NCBI RefSeq assembly: GCF_009687865.1 | Contig: NZ_BLAE01000056.1 | Span: 1-64,000, forward strand | DNA: 64,000 nucleotides | Origin: Acrocarpospora macrocephala | GTDB taxonomy: Bacteria > Actinomycetota > Actinomycetes > Streptosporangiales > Streptosporangiaceae | Reading direction: 5' to 3' | Shown here: in pieces, positions 42,643 through 50,974 of the stretch | Layout: every line of letters begins with the position of its first letter | Position numbering within the stretch: position 1 is the first letter of the stretch | The notes under the pieces: generated by a model | Seen by the model: the letters and a program-made list of their open reading frames with translations, nothing else | Told to the model about the DNA's origin: nothing | Database searches by the model: none | Translations under genes and position numbers: made by a program

Positions 42643-43188
42643 TTACTCGCTCTCGCGAGGGTGCGGCACGAACGAGCCGAAGGACGCCCGGTGGTAGAGG
42701 AGCGGCTTCCCGCCAGTGGTTCCGGTCTCCACGACATGGCCGACCACCAGGATGTGGTCCCCGATGTCGGCGACCGAATGGCGATGACAGGTCAGACGCG
42801 CCGAAATTCCAGCCAGCAGTGGAACACCATACGCGCCGATACGCCAGCCGGGGCAATTCGCGAATCGGTCGATTCCCCTGCGCGCGAAAATCTCCGCTAA
42901 TTCCGTTTGCTCGTCGGCCAGGACATTTACCGCGAAGTAATCCGCGAGTTTCAGCGACGGCCACGTCGTGGACGCCCGGTCGACATAGAAAGAGACCAGC
43001 GGCGGCGTGAGACTCACCGAGGTGAACGAGGTCACCGTGAGGCCGACCGGGGCGCCGTCCACCTGCGCGGTGATCACCACAACGCCGGACGCGTGCGCCG
43101 CCAGGGCCTGCCGAAACCGCGCTCCGTCCACACTCTGATCATGCAACGACGGACCCGTGCCCTCAATGATGGCGGCCGTCTGTACCAT
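42643..43188 (-). CDS. Flavin reductase family protein
   Basis: FMN/FAD-binding reductase domain protein of 181 aa of the HpaC/ActVB type that supplies reduced flavin to a partner monooxygenase. Characteristic segments are FRQALAAHASGVVVITAQVD, then PVGLTVTSFTSVSLTPPLVS, then SLKLADYFAVNVLADEQTEL and GDHILVVGHVVE. No two-component monooxygenase is adjacent; the flavin monooxygenase at 88-1248 is a single-component type and would not need it. The start is ATG 43188. Confidence 0.9.
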   Translation of the reverse strand: MVQTAAIIEGTGPSLHDQSVDGARFRQALAAHASGVVVITAQVDGAPVGLTVTSFTSVSLTPPLVSFYVDRASTTWPSLKLADYFAVNVLADEQTELAEIFARRGIDRFANCPGWRIGAYGVPLLAGISARLTCHRHSVADIGDHILVVGHVVETGTTGGKPLLYHRASFGSFVPHPRESE

Positions 43189-43567
43189 TTAATCTCCCCG
43201 AGAAAGGGCTGCGCTCTTTCGGATTGTGTACACCCGAATAGCGACGGATCAAGGGCGATATTGCGCCCTGCGCAAGCGCACCACGAGGCCCTTGTCGCCG
43301 GATTTAAACATCCGATGTCACCGAGGTCACCACATACGCCGTGCATCGGTGAGATCATCCGCCGATTCGGATCCTATGATCTTTCGAGGGCGATCCCAGC
43401 CTCACGCAACACACCCGCCCGCCGGCACACCATCGACATCGGAATCAACGACCACGACGACGAATCCGCACGCGACCACGACGAATATGCGCACGTGGCG
43501 GGCAGGGTTTGCGGGAGACAGCGGCCACCTGCCCAGCGCCTCAGCGACATACACGCCACGAACAGCG
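43189..43567. other. Intergenic gap, nothing recognised
   Basis: 379 bp upstream of the flavin reductase and downstream of the SnoaL-like gene. Short frames on both strands lack family resemblance or ribosome sites. No strong palindrome was seen. Confidence 0.5.
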
Positions 43568-44008
43568 CTACGTGGCGGGCTGATCAAGCTCGGTCAGGCC
43601 CAAGCCGAGTTGGCTGTACAGCTCCAGCTGATCGTAGTAATCCCGGTGCGTAATGATCAGGTCGTCAGCCACGTAGGCCACGCATGAAGCGCGCACGGTG
43701 ATGCGACGGCCGGTTCCTGGCAACTCGCGCCCGTCAGGCAGAAGAAGGGGCCCCAGGTGGGTGCCGGTAAACGTCCATTCCGTGACCAGGGGATCGTCGC
43801 CCGGGGCCTCCAGCCACGCCATCTGGTGATAGTCCGGGAAGCCCATGAAGAGCTGATCGTAGAACCAGCCGATCTGCTCATGTCCTTCTGCTATGCCTGC
43901 TGGTGTGACCAGGACAGCGTCCGGGCTGTAGAACCCGAGCACCTGGTGCAGATCGTGCGTGTTGATCGCTTCGGTCAACCGGCGTTTGATCTCCCAAGCA
44001 TCAGACAT
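43568..44008 (-). CDS. SnoaL-like / NTF2-fold protein
   Basis: Protein of 146 aa with the cone-shaped NTF2 fold used by polyketide cyclases, steroid isomerases and many enzymes of unknown role. Typical segments are EAINTHDLHQVLGFYSPDAV, then GHEQIGWFYDQLFMGFPDYH, then EWTFTGTHLGPLL. The residues preceding and following match SnoaL-like stand-alone proteins rather than a known ketosteroid isomerase. ATG 44008 is preferred; the frame opens to 44077 without support. No polyketide genes are nearby. Confidence 0.85.
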   Translation of the reverse strand: MSDAWEIKRRLTEAINTHDLHQVLGFYSPDAVLVTPAGIAEGHEQIGWFYDQLFMGFPDYHQMAWLEAPGDDPLVTEWTFTGTHLGPLLLPDGRELPGTGRRITVRASCVAYVADDLIITHRDYYDQLELYSQLGLGLTELDQPAT

Positions 44009-44361
44009 GACGATGACCCTTCGCTGGTGGGGAGGAGGCGTTGGGCTCGCCAAGCCCCCGCTGCGATCGGATGACAAAATGTCGCGACACAGGCGACATG
44101 AGTCGGGTCGGAGCCTCGACCGCGCTTACTCAACGCTACCCATCAAAGTGTCAGCCGCCGATCCCGATAGCGTTGTATGCGCGCCACGGGAGGGGTCTCC
44201 GTTTCCCGGCCAGCCCATAGCAGTGCCAACAAAACCCCATAGCAGTGCCGACAAGACAAACCTGAGCAGGTGACCCGACCAAGAATGGTGGGGCCAGCAC
44301 TACCCCACATCGGGATACCTCCGTCATGTCGCGAGGTCCGCGCGGTCCCTACCGTAGGGGC
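44009..44361. other. Promoter gap of the two-component operon
   Basis: 353 bp without a gene. The only structure seen is the direct repeat at 44214-44254, about 110 bp before the histidine kinase start, a plausible activator-binding position. Confidence 0.5.
44214..44254. promoter_or_regulatory. 22-bp-spaced direct repeat upstream of the two-component operon
   Basis: CCCATAGCAGTGCCAACAA (44214-44232) is repeated with one mismatch as CCCATAGCAGTGCCGACAA (44236-44254). The 22-bp spacing is two helical turns, as expected for tandem regulator binding. The NarL-type response regulator encoded downstream is the obvious candidate. Confidence 0.5.
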
Positions 44362-45609
44362 ATGGCAACCTCGATCGAGACGACCACTCCTTGGGAGCGG
44401 GTGCGAGGGCACTGGGCGGGGCCGGCGTGGCTGCGGAGCGCGCATGTGGTGACCGGGTTTCCGGTCGCGCTGGCGGCGGTGGCCGTCATCGGCGGGCTGA
44501 CCGCGGCCTCGATCGTGCTGATCTGGACGGTCGTGGTGCCGGTGATCTCGCTCATGCTGCTGTTCCGAGCGGTGCCGGTCTTCACGAGGGTGCAGCGTAA
44601 CCGGTTCAACGCGTTTCTCGGTCTGGACATCCCGCAGGTGCCCCGGCGGGTCCCGGCCAGCTGGAATCCGTTCAAGGTGCTGTATCTGGAAGCCAAGGTG
44701 GCGAGCACCTGGCGGCAGCTCGGATACCATCTGCTGGCTCCGCTGATCGCCGGGATCGGCTCGCTGCTGGTGATACTGGCCTGGTCGGGGGCGCTGGTGG
44801 CGATCGCGATCGCCGTACAGATCTGGATCGAGGATGGCACCACCTGGAGGGGCACGCTGGCCATGCTGGTCGCGATGGGGCTGCTGGTGACGGGGCCGTG
44901 GGTGGCGAGAGGGGTGAGCGCGCTGGATGAGTACGCGGCGGCGGCCCTGCTCGGCCCGAGCCTCAAGGAGCAGCTCGCCCAGCGGGTGGAGACGCTCCGG
45001 GAGAGCCGCGCCGAGGTGATCGACGCCGCCGACACCGAGCGCCGCCGGATCGAGCGGGACCTGCACGACGGCACCCAGCAGCGGCTGGTGTGGCTGGCGA
45101 TGAACCTCGGCATGGCCCGCGCCACCCTGACCGACCTGCCGGACCCGGCCGTCAAGCTGATCTCCCAGGCGCACGAGGAGGCCAAACTGGCCCTCAAGGA
45201 GCTACGCGACCTGGTCCAGGGCCTGCACCCGGCCGTACTCAACGACCAGGGCCTGGACGCCGCGCTGTCCGGCGTCGCCGCCCGCGCGCCGGTCCCGGTC
45301 CGGCTGAACGTGGACGTCAAGGAGCGGGTCACCCCGACCATCGAGGCGGTGGCGTTCTTCGTGGTCTCCGAGACGCTGACCAACATCGCCAAGCACGCCG
45401 CCGCGTCCAGCGCGCAGGTGCTCGTCTGGCGGGAGGGCGACCGGCTGCACCTGGTCGTCCACGACGACGGCGGAGGCGGGGCGGACCCGGCCCGGGGCAG
45501 CGGGCTGCGCGGCCTGGCCCAGCGAGTCGGCTCCGTCGACGGCGACCTGCGCATCGACAGCCCGCCCGGCGGGCCGACCACGATCCGGGTGGAGCTGCCA
45601 TGCGCGTGA
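44362..45609 (+). CDS. Sensor histidine kinase (NarL/DesK type)
   Basis: Membrane kinase of 415 aa. The N-terminal half has four hydrophobic segments (for example VVTGFPVALAAVAVIGGLTA and LVILAWSGALVAIAIAVQIW) and a two-helix linker. The HisKA_3 box is RRRIERDLHDGTQQRLVWLA, with the phospho-accepting His in DLHDG. The HATPase has ETLTNIAKHAAASSAQVLVW and RGSGLRGLAQRVGSVDGDLR. ATG 44362 follows GTAGGGG. It pairs with the response regulator 37 bp downstream. The signal is unknown; the third gene encodes a secreted domain that may be the target or a sensor component. Confidence 0.92.
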   Translation: MATSIETTTPWERVRGHWAGPAWLRSAHVVTGFPVALAAVAVIGGLTAASIVLIWTVVVPVISLMLLFRAVPVFTRVQRNRFNAFLGLDIPQVPRRVPASWNPFKVLYLEAKVASTWRQLGYHLLAPLIAGIGSLLVILAWSGALVAIAIAVQIWIEDGTTWRGTLAMLVAMGLLVTGPWVARGVSALDEYAAAALLGPSLKEQLAQRVETLRESRAEVIDAADTERRRIERDLHDGTQQRLVWLAMNLGMARATLTDLPDPAVKLISQAHEEAKLALKELRDLVQGLHPAVLNDQGLDAALSGVAARAPVPVRLNVDVKERVTPTIEAVAFFVVSETLTNIAKHAAASSAQVLVWREGDRLHLVVHDDGGGGADPARGSGLRGLAQRVGSVDGDLRIDSPPGGPTTIRVELPCA

Positions 45610-45646
45610 ACCGCGACTCCCAGGCCGGCCCGTCGGGCGTGCCGTC

Positions 45647-46291
45647 ATGCGGGTAGTCCTCGCGGAGGACTCGGTCCTGCTCAGAGAGGGTCTTGTCTGG
45701 GTGTTGCGGTCGGCGGGGATCGAGGTGGTGGCCGCTGTCGCGGATGCGGACGGGCTGCTCCGCGCGGTGGATGAGCACGTGCCCGACCTGGTCGTGACCG
45801 ATGTGCGGATGCCGCCCTCGCATACCGACGAGGGTCTGCGGGCGGCCCTCGTGCTGCGCCGCCAGCGGCCCGATATGTCGATCTTGGTGCTTTCCCAGTA
45901 TGTCGAGGAGCGGTACGCGACGCAGTTGCTCTCCTCGACCACCAGCGGCATCGGCTACCTGCTCAAGGACCGGGTGGCCGACGTGCCGGAGTTCCTGGAC
46001 GCGTTGCGCCGGGTCGCGGCGGGGGGCACCGCGCTGGATCCCGAGGTGGTGGCGCAGTTGCTGCTGCGGCGGCACAGCGATCCGCTGGACCGGCTGACCC
46101 GCCGGGAACGCGAGGTGCTCGCGCTCATCGCCGAGGGCAGGTCCAATACCGGCATCGCGGAGACGCTGGTCATCTCGGAGAGCGCGGTCGGCAAGCACAT
46201 CAACAATATTTTCGCCAAGCTCGACCTGCCGGGGGCCGACAAGGACCATCGGCGGGTGCTGGCCGTGCTCCGCTTCCTGAAGGTGGGCTGA
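45647..46291 (+). CDS. LuxR/NarL-type response regulator
   Basis: Regulator of 214 aa. The receiver domain begins MRVVLAEDSVLLREGLVWVL, with the phospho-accepting Asp in DLVVTDVRMPPS, the Thr/Ser position in SILVLSQYVEE and the Lys in YLLKDRVADV. The C-terminal LuxR helix-turn-helix is LTRREREVLALIAEGRSNTG followed by IAETLVISESAVGKHINNIF. It is cognate to the preceding kinase. The stop is 2 bp before the following small gene. Confidence 0.93.
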   Translation: MRVVLAEDSVLLREGLVWVLRSAGIEVVAAVADADGLLRAVDEHVPDLVVTDVRMPPSHTDEGLRAALVLRRQRPDMSILVLSQYVEERYATQLLSSTTSGIGYLLKDRVADVPEFLDALRRVAAGGTALDPEVVAQLLLRRHSDPLDRLTRREREVLALIAEGRSNTGIAETLVISESAVGKHINNIFAKLDLPGADKDHRRVLAVLRFLKVG

Positions 46292-46293
46292 GC

Positions 46294-46731
46294 ATGCGGG
46301 TCAACGCCTGGCGGGTCGTGGGCGGCGCCTTCACCGCCTTCGTCGTGATCTCCGCGGCGATGATCGCCCACTCCGAGCTCCTCTGGAACGGCGGCCTGGA
46401 CGGCTCCGCCCCCACCACGCTGATCTCCGCGCACCATTCCGAAACCCTGACCGAGGTGTACGCCTTCGACGAGCCGATCCTGATCGTACGGGCGGGCGAC
46501 GGCGTACAGGTGAACATCGTCCCCGGCACGGACAAGCAGCTGACCATCCGCCGCGAACTCAGCTGGACCGGCGACGATTCGCCTAACCTGCGCCAGTTCT
46601 GGAACGGGCGGACCCTGCGCGCCGATGTGTCCTGCCGGGACAGTTGCACCGCCGCGTACACGCTGAGCGTGCCCTCCAACGTCAAGGTCGAGCGGCCTGA
46701 CGGCTCCCCGGTTGCGCCGGGAATACCATAG
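46294..46731 (+). CDS. Small membrane-anchored protein of the two-component operon
   Basis: Protein of 145 aa with one N-terminal helix (VVGGAFTAFVVISAAMIAHS) and an outer beta-rich domain (VYAFDEPILIVRAGDGVQVN and RELSWTGDDSPNLRQFW) containing a Cys pair (SCRDSCTAAY). The beta pattern resembles the start of DUF4097-type adhesin-like domains, but the protein is shorter than those. Its TAG stop at 46729-46731 lies inside the CsoR operator, so the 3' end may have been shortened when the copper island became joined here. Confidence 0.6.
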   Translation: MRVNAWRVVGGAFTAFVVISAAMIAHSELLWNGGLDGSAPTTLISAHHSETLTEVYAFDEPILIVRAGDGVQVNIVPGTDKQLTIRRELSWTGDDSPNLRQFWNGRTLRADVSCRDSCTAAYTLSVPSNVKVERPDGSPVAPGIP

Positions 46732-46747
46732 GGGGGTATGGTGTTCC
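46720..46747. promoter_or_regulatory. CsoR-type copper operator
   Basis: GGAATACCATA (46720-46730) and TATGGTGTTCC (46737-46747) are inverted with one mismatch around GGGGGG. The form TACC..GGGGGGTA matches known actinomycete CsoR operators (A/T-rich arms, central G tract). It ends 19 bp before csoR, placing it over the promoter, and should repress csoR and the downstream copper genes until Cu(I) binds. Confidence 0.8.
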
Positions 46748-46766
46748 GTGAGCAGGAGGCAATGAC

Positions 46767-47048
46767 ATGCACGGATACACCCACAACAAACCAGATCATC
46801 TTAAAAGGCTGCGCCGGATCGAAGGGCAGATCCGAGGCCTGCAACGGATGGTCGACGAGGACGACTACTGCATCGACATCCTGACCCAGGTGTCGGCCGC
46901 CAACCGGGCTTTGCAGTCGTTCGCCCTCGCGCTCCTCGAGGAACACCTCGCCCATTGCGTCGCCGAAGCCACCGCCAAGGGCGGCCCGGAGGCCGACGCC
47001 AAGGTCAAGGAAGCCTCAGCGGCCATCGCCCGCCTCGTCCGCTCGTGA
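46767..47048 (+). CDS. csoR: CsoR family copper-sensing repressor
   Basis: All-helical metal sensor of 93 aa, starting MHGYTHNKPDHLKRLRRIEG with the family's DNA-contact helix IRGLQRMVDEDDYCIDILTQ. The Cu(I) ligands are the Cys in DDYCIDI and the His and Cys in LEEHLAHCVAE (C-H-C pattern). It is the first gene of the copper island and is preceded by its own operator. Family knowledge says that Cu(I) binding releases the operator. Confidence 0.95.
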   Translation: MHGYTHNKPDHLKRLRRIEGQIRGLQRMVDEDDYCIDILTQVSAANRALQSFALALLEEHLAHCVAEATAKGGPEADAKVKEASAAIARLVRS

Positions 47049-47146
47049 ACTGATCAATCACGATGCGGGTCACTCGTAGTTCGTCATTCGTGGCGGCTTT
47101 GCCATTGCCTCTGATTCGTACGTTCGCCTGACTTAAGGGATAGCTC

Positions 47147-47359
47147 ATGACCACTAGCACCTTCACCGTTTCCGGTATGACCTGTGGGCACTGTGTCTCC
47201 TCCGTGCGCGAGGAAGTCTCGGGGATTCCCGGTGTTACCACCGTCGAGGTCGATCTGCCGACCGGGCTGCTCACCGTCACCGCCGATGTTCCCGTCGACT
47301 CCGAGGCCGTCTCGCGGGCCGTCAAGGAGGCGGGGTACGCGATGACCGGATCGTCATGA
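47147..47359 (+). CDS. copZ: Copper chaperone (heavy-metal-associated domain)
   Basis: Single HMA domain of 70 aa with the ferredoxin-like fold and metal motif GMTCGHCVSSVREEV. It carries Cu(I) in the cytosol and hands it to the CopA ATPase encoded downstream. It lies 98 bp behind csoR and overlaps the next gene by ATGA, so it is translationally coupled to the His-rich exported protein. Confidence 0.93.
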   Translation: MTTSTFTVSGMTCGHCVSSVREEVSGIPGVTTVEVDLPTGLLTVTADVPVDSEAVSRAVKEAGYAMTGSS

Positions 47360-48288
47360 ACACCGCGGTAAAGCTCGGGGTCTACGTTTCCGGGCTGGTT
47401 GTGGTCTTCGGCGGAGCGCTGGGCGTCGGCGCTCTCGCCGGACCACTGCCCGTCGAAACACCCCGGACGAGTCATGAAATTTCGGATCAAACGGCGGGGC
47501 ATGGGCACGGCGCCGATGCCCAGCCGGCCAGTGGTCAGGAAGGGTCCGGTCACGAAATGTCCGGTCACGAAGAGTCTGGTGAGGCGGCCGAGGTTCCGGG
47601 TGGGCTGCAGGTGTCGGAGCGAGGGTTCACCCTCGTGCCCGAGACCACGACCCTCACTCCCGGCCAGGAAACCGACTTCCGGTTCACCGTGGTCGGAACG
47701 GACGGGCGGCCCGTCACCGCGTACAAGATAGAACACGAGAAGTATCTGCACTTCATCGTGGTTTCGCGGGATCTCGGCCACTTCCAGCACCTCCACCCGG
47801 AACTGTCCGGCGACGGCGTCTGGTCGGTCCCCCTGAAGCTCCCGTCCGCCGGAACCTATCGGGCGTTCGCCGACTTCACCCCCAACCCAGGCAAGAACCT
47901 CACGCTCGGCATGGACTTGTTCGCCCCCGGGGCGTACACGCCTGAGCCCGCTCCCCCGACGAGCCGCACGGCCACTGTGGACGGCTACACCGTCACCCTC
48001 ACCGGCGACCTCGTCCCCGGCGCCGCGAGCATGCTCACCGTCAATGTCACCAAAGACGGCAAACCGGTCACCGACCTCCAGCCCTACCTCGGCGCGTACG
48101 GACACCTGGTCGCCCTTCGCGCCGGTGACCTCGCCTACCTCCACGTCCACCCGGAAACCACGAAAACCGCGGGTCCGGAGATCACTTTCCACACCGAGGT
48201 GCCGAGCCCCGGCGGCTACCGCCTCTTCCTCGATTTCCAGCACGGCGGAACCGTCCGCACCGCGGACTTCACCGTCCAAGCGCACTAA
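47356..48288 (+). CDS. His-rich membrane-anchored protein of the copper island
   Basis: Protein of 310 aa with an N-terminal helix ([20 protein letters not shown]), a His/Gly/Glu/Met-rich spacer (GHGHGADAQ and [14 protein letters not shown]) and an outer part with two related beta domains. These contain [20 protein letters not shown] and [20 protein letters not shown], followed by [11 protein letters not shown] and [11 protein letters not shown] respectively. The repeated HxHPE motifs and His/Met-rich linker suggest extracytoplasmic copper binding. The ATGA overlap with copZ and the 14-bp gap to copA support a copper role. The exact function is unknown. Confidence 0.8.
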   Translation: MNTAVKLGVYVSGLVVVFGGALGVGALAGPLPVETPRTSHEISDQTAGHGHGADAQPASGQEGSGHEMSGHEESGEAAEVPGGLQVSERGFTLVPETTTLTPGQETDFRFTVVGTDGRPVTAYKIEHEKYLHFIVVSRDLGHFQHLHPELSGDGVWSVPLKLPSAGTYRAFADFTPNPGKNLTLGMDLFAPGAYTPEPAPPTSRTATVDGYTVTLTGDLVPGAASMLTVNVTKDGKPVTDLQPYLGAYGHLVALRAGDLAYLHVHPETTKTAGPEITFHTEVPSPGGYRLFLDFQHGGTVRTADFTVQAH

Positions 48289-48302
48289 GGGAGGAGCAGA
48301 CG

Positions 48303-50879
48303 ATGACGATCATCACTGACGAGCGGGCCAGACAGGCGATCGAACTCTCGATCACCGGCATGACCTGCGCGTCCTGCGCCAACCGGATCGAACGTAAGCT
48401 CAACAAGCTGGACGGCGTCTCGGCCACGGTCAACTACGCCACCGAGAAGGCCACCGTCCACGCCGCCCCCGGCGTCCCCACCGAAACCCTGATCAACGAG
48501 GTCCGCAAAGCCGGATACGACGCCAGCCTGCCCGCCCAGAAAACCCCGGAAGCGCCCGACGAATTGGCGCCGCTCCGGCAGCGCCTGATCATCTCGATCG
48601 TCCTGTCGGTCCCGGTGATCGCGATGGCGATGATCCCGGCTCTCCAGTTCGACTACTGGCAGTGGCTCTCGCTGACCCTCGCGGCCCCGGTCGTCGCCTA
48701 CGGCGGATGGCCGTTCCACCGCGCCGCCTGGACCAACCTCCGGCACGGCGCGGCCACCATGGACACGCTGGTCTCGCTCGGCACCCTAGCCGCCTTCGGC
48801 TGGTCGATCTGGGCGCTGTTCCTCGGCACGGCGGGCATGCCCGGCATGACCCACCCGTTCGCGTTCGTCATCGAACGCGGCGACGCGTCGGCCAACATCT
48901 ACCTGGAGGCCGCCGCCGGGGTGACCGCGTTCATCCTGACCGGCCGCTACTTCGAGGCCCGCGCCAAACGCCGCGCCGGTTCGGCCCTGCGCGCCCTGCT
49001 CGACCTGGGCGCCAAGGACGTCGCCGTGCTCCGTGACGGCCGGGAGACCCGCGTCCCCACCGACCAGCTCGCCGTCGGCGACCTCTTCGTGGTACGGCCA
49101 GGCGAGAAGATCGCCACGGACGGCGTGGTCGAGGAGGGCGGTTCCGCCGTCGACATCTCGATGCTCACCGGCGAACCCGTCCCCGCCGAGGTCGGCCCCG
49201 GCGACCCGGTCACCGGAGCCACCCTCAACACCTCAGGACGCCTGGTCGTACGCGCCACCCGTGTCGGCGCCGACACCAAGCTGGCCCAGATGGCCGCCCT
49301 CGTCGAAGCCGCCCAAGCCGGAAAGGCCCAGGTCCAGCGCCTGGCCGACCGCATCTCCGGCGTCTTCGTGCCGATCGTGATCGCCCTCGCGGTCGCTACG
49401 CTGGGCTTCTGGCTCGGCACCGGCGGCGGCGCGGCGGCGGCCTTCACCGCGGCCGTGGCCGTGCTTATCATCGCCTGCCCGTGCGCGCTCGGCCTGGCCA
49501 CCCCGACCGCACTCCTGGTCGGAACCGGCCGGGGCGCCCAGCTCGGCATCCTCATCAAGGGCCCCGAAGTCCTGGAGTCCACCCGCGCCGTCGACACCAT
49601 CGTCCTCGACAAGACCGGCACGGTCACCGAGGGCAAGATGACCCTGATCGACGTCATCCCCGCCCTCGGCGAGAACCGCGACGAGGCCCTCTCCTTCGCG
49701 GCCGCCCTCGAACACGCCTCAGAGCACCCCATCGCCAAGGCCATCACGGCGTCCTTCCGCGCCCTGCCGGCCGGCCTTGAAACCGGCAAGACCAACACGG
49801 CCGCCCTACCCGCCCGCCCTGAAGCCGGCAAGGCCAACACGACCTCCCTGCCTGTCCGCCCCGAAACCGGCGAAACCAACGCGACCTCTCCACCCGCTGA
49901 AATCAGCAAGGCCAACACGACCTCCGTGCCCGCCCGCCCTCAAACCGGCGAAGCCAACGCGACTTCTCTGCCCGCTGAAGTCGGCAAGGCCATCGCCACC
50001 TCCTTGCCTGCCCCGCGCAAGCCCATCGACGCTGAACCCAGCAGGGCGACGACCCCTCGCGCCCTGCCCAGTCCCGAGGGTTTCGCCAACCTCGAAGGGC
50101 TTGGCGTCCGGGGTGTGGTCGACGGGCGTGCCGTCCTCGTGGGACGGCCCGAGTTGGTGGGTTCGCTGCCGCCCGAGCTCGAAGTCGCGGTGGCCGATGC
50201 CCAGGCCGCAGGCCGTACCGCAGTGGCTGTCGGATGGGACGGGAAGGCGCGGGCGGTGATCACCGTCGCGGACACCGTGAAACCGACGTCGGCGGAGGCG
50301 GTGTCGAACCTGCGGGCGCTCGGACTGACCCCGATCCTGCTCACCGGCGACAACCAGGCCGCCGCCCGAGAAGTTGCCGCCGAAGTCGGGATAAATCAGG
50401 AAGACGTCATCGCCGACGTGCTGCCCGCCGACAAGGTGGACGCGGTCAAGCGGCTCCAGGCCGAGGGCCGGGTCGTGGCGATGGTCGGCGACGGCGTCAA
50501 CGACGCGGCGGCGCTGGCCCAAGCCGACCTGGGTCTGGCCATGGGCACGGGCACCGACGCGGCCATCCAGGCCGCCGACCTCACCCTGGTCCGGGGCGAC
50601 CTGCGGGTGGCCGCCGACGCCATCCGCCTGGCCCGGCGCACCCTCCGCGTGATCAAGGGCAACCTGTTCTGGGCGTTCGCCTACAACGTGGCCGCCCTGC
50701 CCCTGGCCGCCCTCGGCCTGCTCAACCCGATGATCGCCGGAGCCGCGATGGCGCTCTCGTCCGCATTCGTGGTGGCCAACAGCCTGCGCCTGCGCGGGTT
50801 CAGGACATCAGTTCGCGAGCCGCGAGCGCACCAGCACGGTTTGCCAGATCGGCATGCTACGACGTCCCCGACCTTCTGA
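48303..50879 (+). CDS. copA: Copper-exporting P1B-type ATPase with expanded nucleotide-binding domain
   Basis: Membrane ATPase of 858 aa, about 100 longer than usual CopA. An N-terminal HMA ([15 protein letters not shown] near residue 18) is followed by the actuator loop [10 protein letters not shown] near 286, ion-site [17 protein letters not shown] near 390, phosphorylation site [12 protein letters not shown] near 435 and hinge [17 protein letters not shown] near 729. Exports Cu(I). Residues about 493-580, in the N-domain between the HP motif ([12 protein letters not shown]) and the [12 protein letters not shown] strand, hold tandem repeats. It is the last gene of the copper island. Confidence 0.93.
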   Translation: MTIITDERARQAIELSITGMTCASCANRIERKLNKLDGVSATVNYATEKATVHAAPGVPTETLINEVRKAGYDASLPAQKTPEAPDELAPLRQRLIISIVLSVPVIAMAMIPALQFDYWQWLSLTLAAPVVAYGGWPFHRAAWTNLRHGAATMDTLVSLGTLAAFGWSIWALFLGTAGMPGMTHPFAFVIERGDASANIYLEAAAGVTAFILTGRYFEARAKRRAGSALRALLDLGAKDVAVLRDGRETRVPTDQLAVGDLFVVRPGEKIATDGVVEEGGSAVDISMLTGEPVPAEVGPGDPVTGATLNTSGRLVVRATRVGADTKLAQMAALVEAAQAGKAQVQRLADRISGVFVPIVIALAVATLGFWLGTGGGAAAAFTAAVAVLIIACPCALGLATPTALLVGTGRGAQLGILIKGPEVLESTRAVDTIVLDKTGTVTEGKMTLIDVIPALGENRDEALSFAAALEHASEHPIAKAITASFRALPAGLETGKTNTAALPARPEAGKANTTSLPVRPETGETNATSPPAEISKANTTSVPARPQTGEANATSLPAEVGKAIATSLPAPRKPIDAEPSRATTPRALPSPEGFANLEGLGVRGVVDGRAVLVGRPELVGSLPPELEVAVADAQAAGRTAVAVGWDGKARAVITVADTVKPTSAEAVSNLRALGLTPILLTGDNQAAAREVAAEVGINQEDVIADVLPADKVDAVKRLQAEGRVVAMVGDGVNDAAALAQADLGLAMGTGTDAAIQAADLTLVRGDLRVAADAIRLARRTLRVIKGNLFWAFAYNVAALPLAALGLLNPMIAGAAMALSSAFVVANSLRLRGFRTSVREPRAHQHGLPDRHATTSPTF
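49775..50035 (+). repeat. In-frame tandem repeats inside CopA N-domain
   Basis: Six units of 12-16 codons follow one another: [68 protein letters not shown] and [13 protein letters not shown]. Long and short units alternate, and all lengths are multiples of three. The insertion falls in the nucleotide-binding domain loop between the conserved HP motif and the next core strand, where CopA proteins normally have only a few residues. Confidence 0.9.
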
Positions 50880-50896
50880 CGGGAACCCGCTCATCA

Positions 50897-50940
50897 GACT
50901 GCCCCCACTGTCGTGCCTGGTCAGGACCGTAGTGGCAGTC
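50897..50940. terminator. Probable bidirectional terminator between copA and glpD
   Basis: GACTGCC(CC)CACT at 50897-50909 can pair with AGTGGCAGTC at 50931-50940, a stem of 7 plus 3-4 bp with a small bulge and a loop of about 20 nt. It lies in the 95-bp gap between convergent stops at 50879 and 50975. Confidence 0.5.
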
Positions 50941-50974
50941 CACTTAGCAACCTATTAGCAAACGGTCCTGCCGG

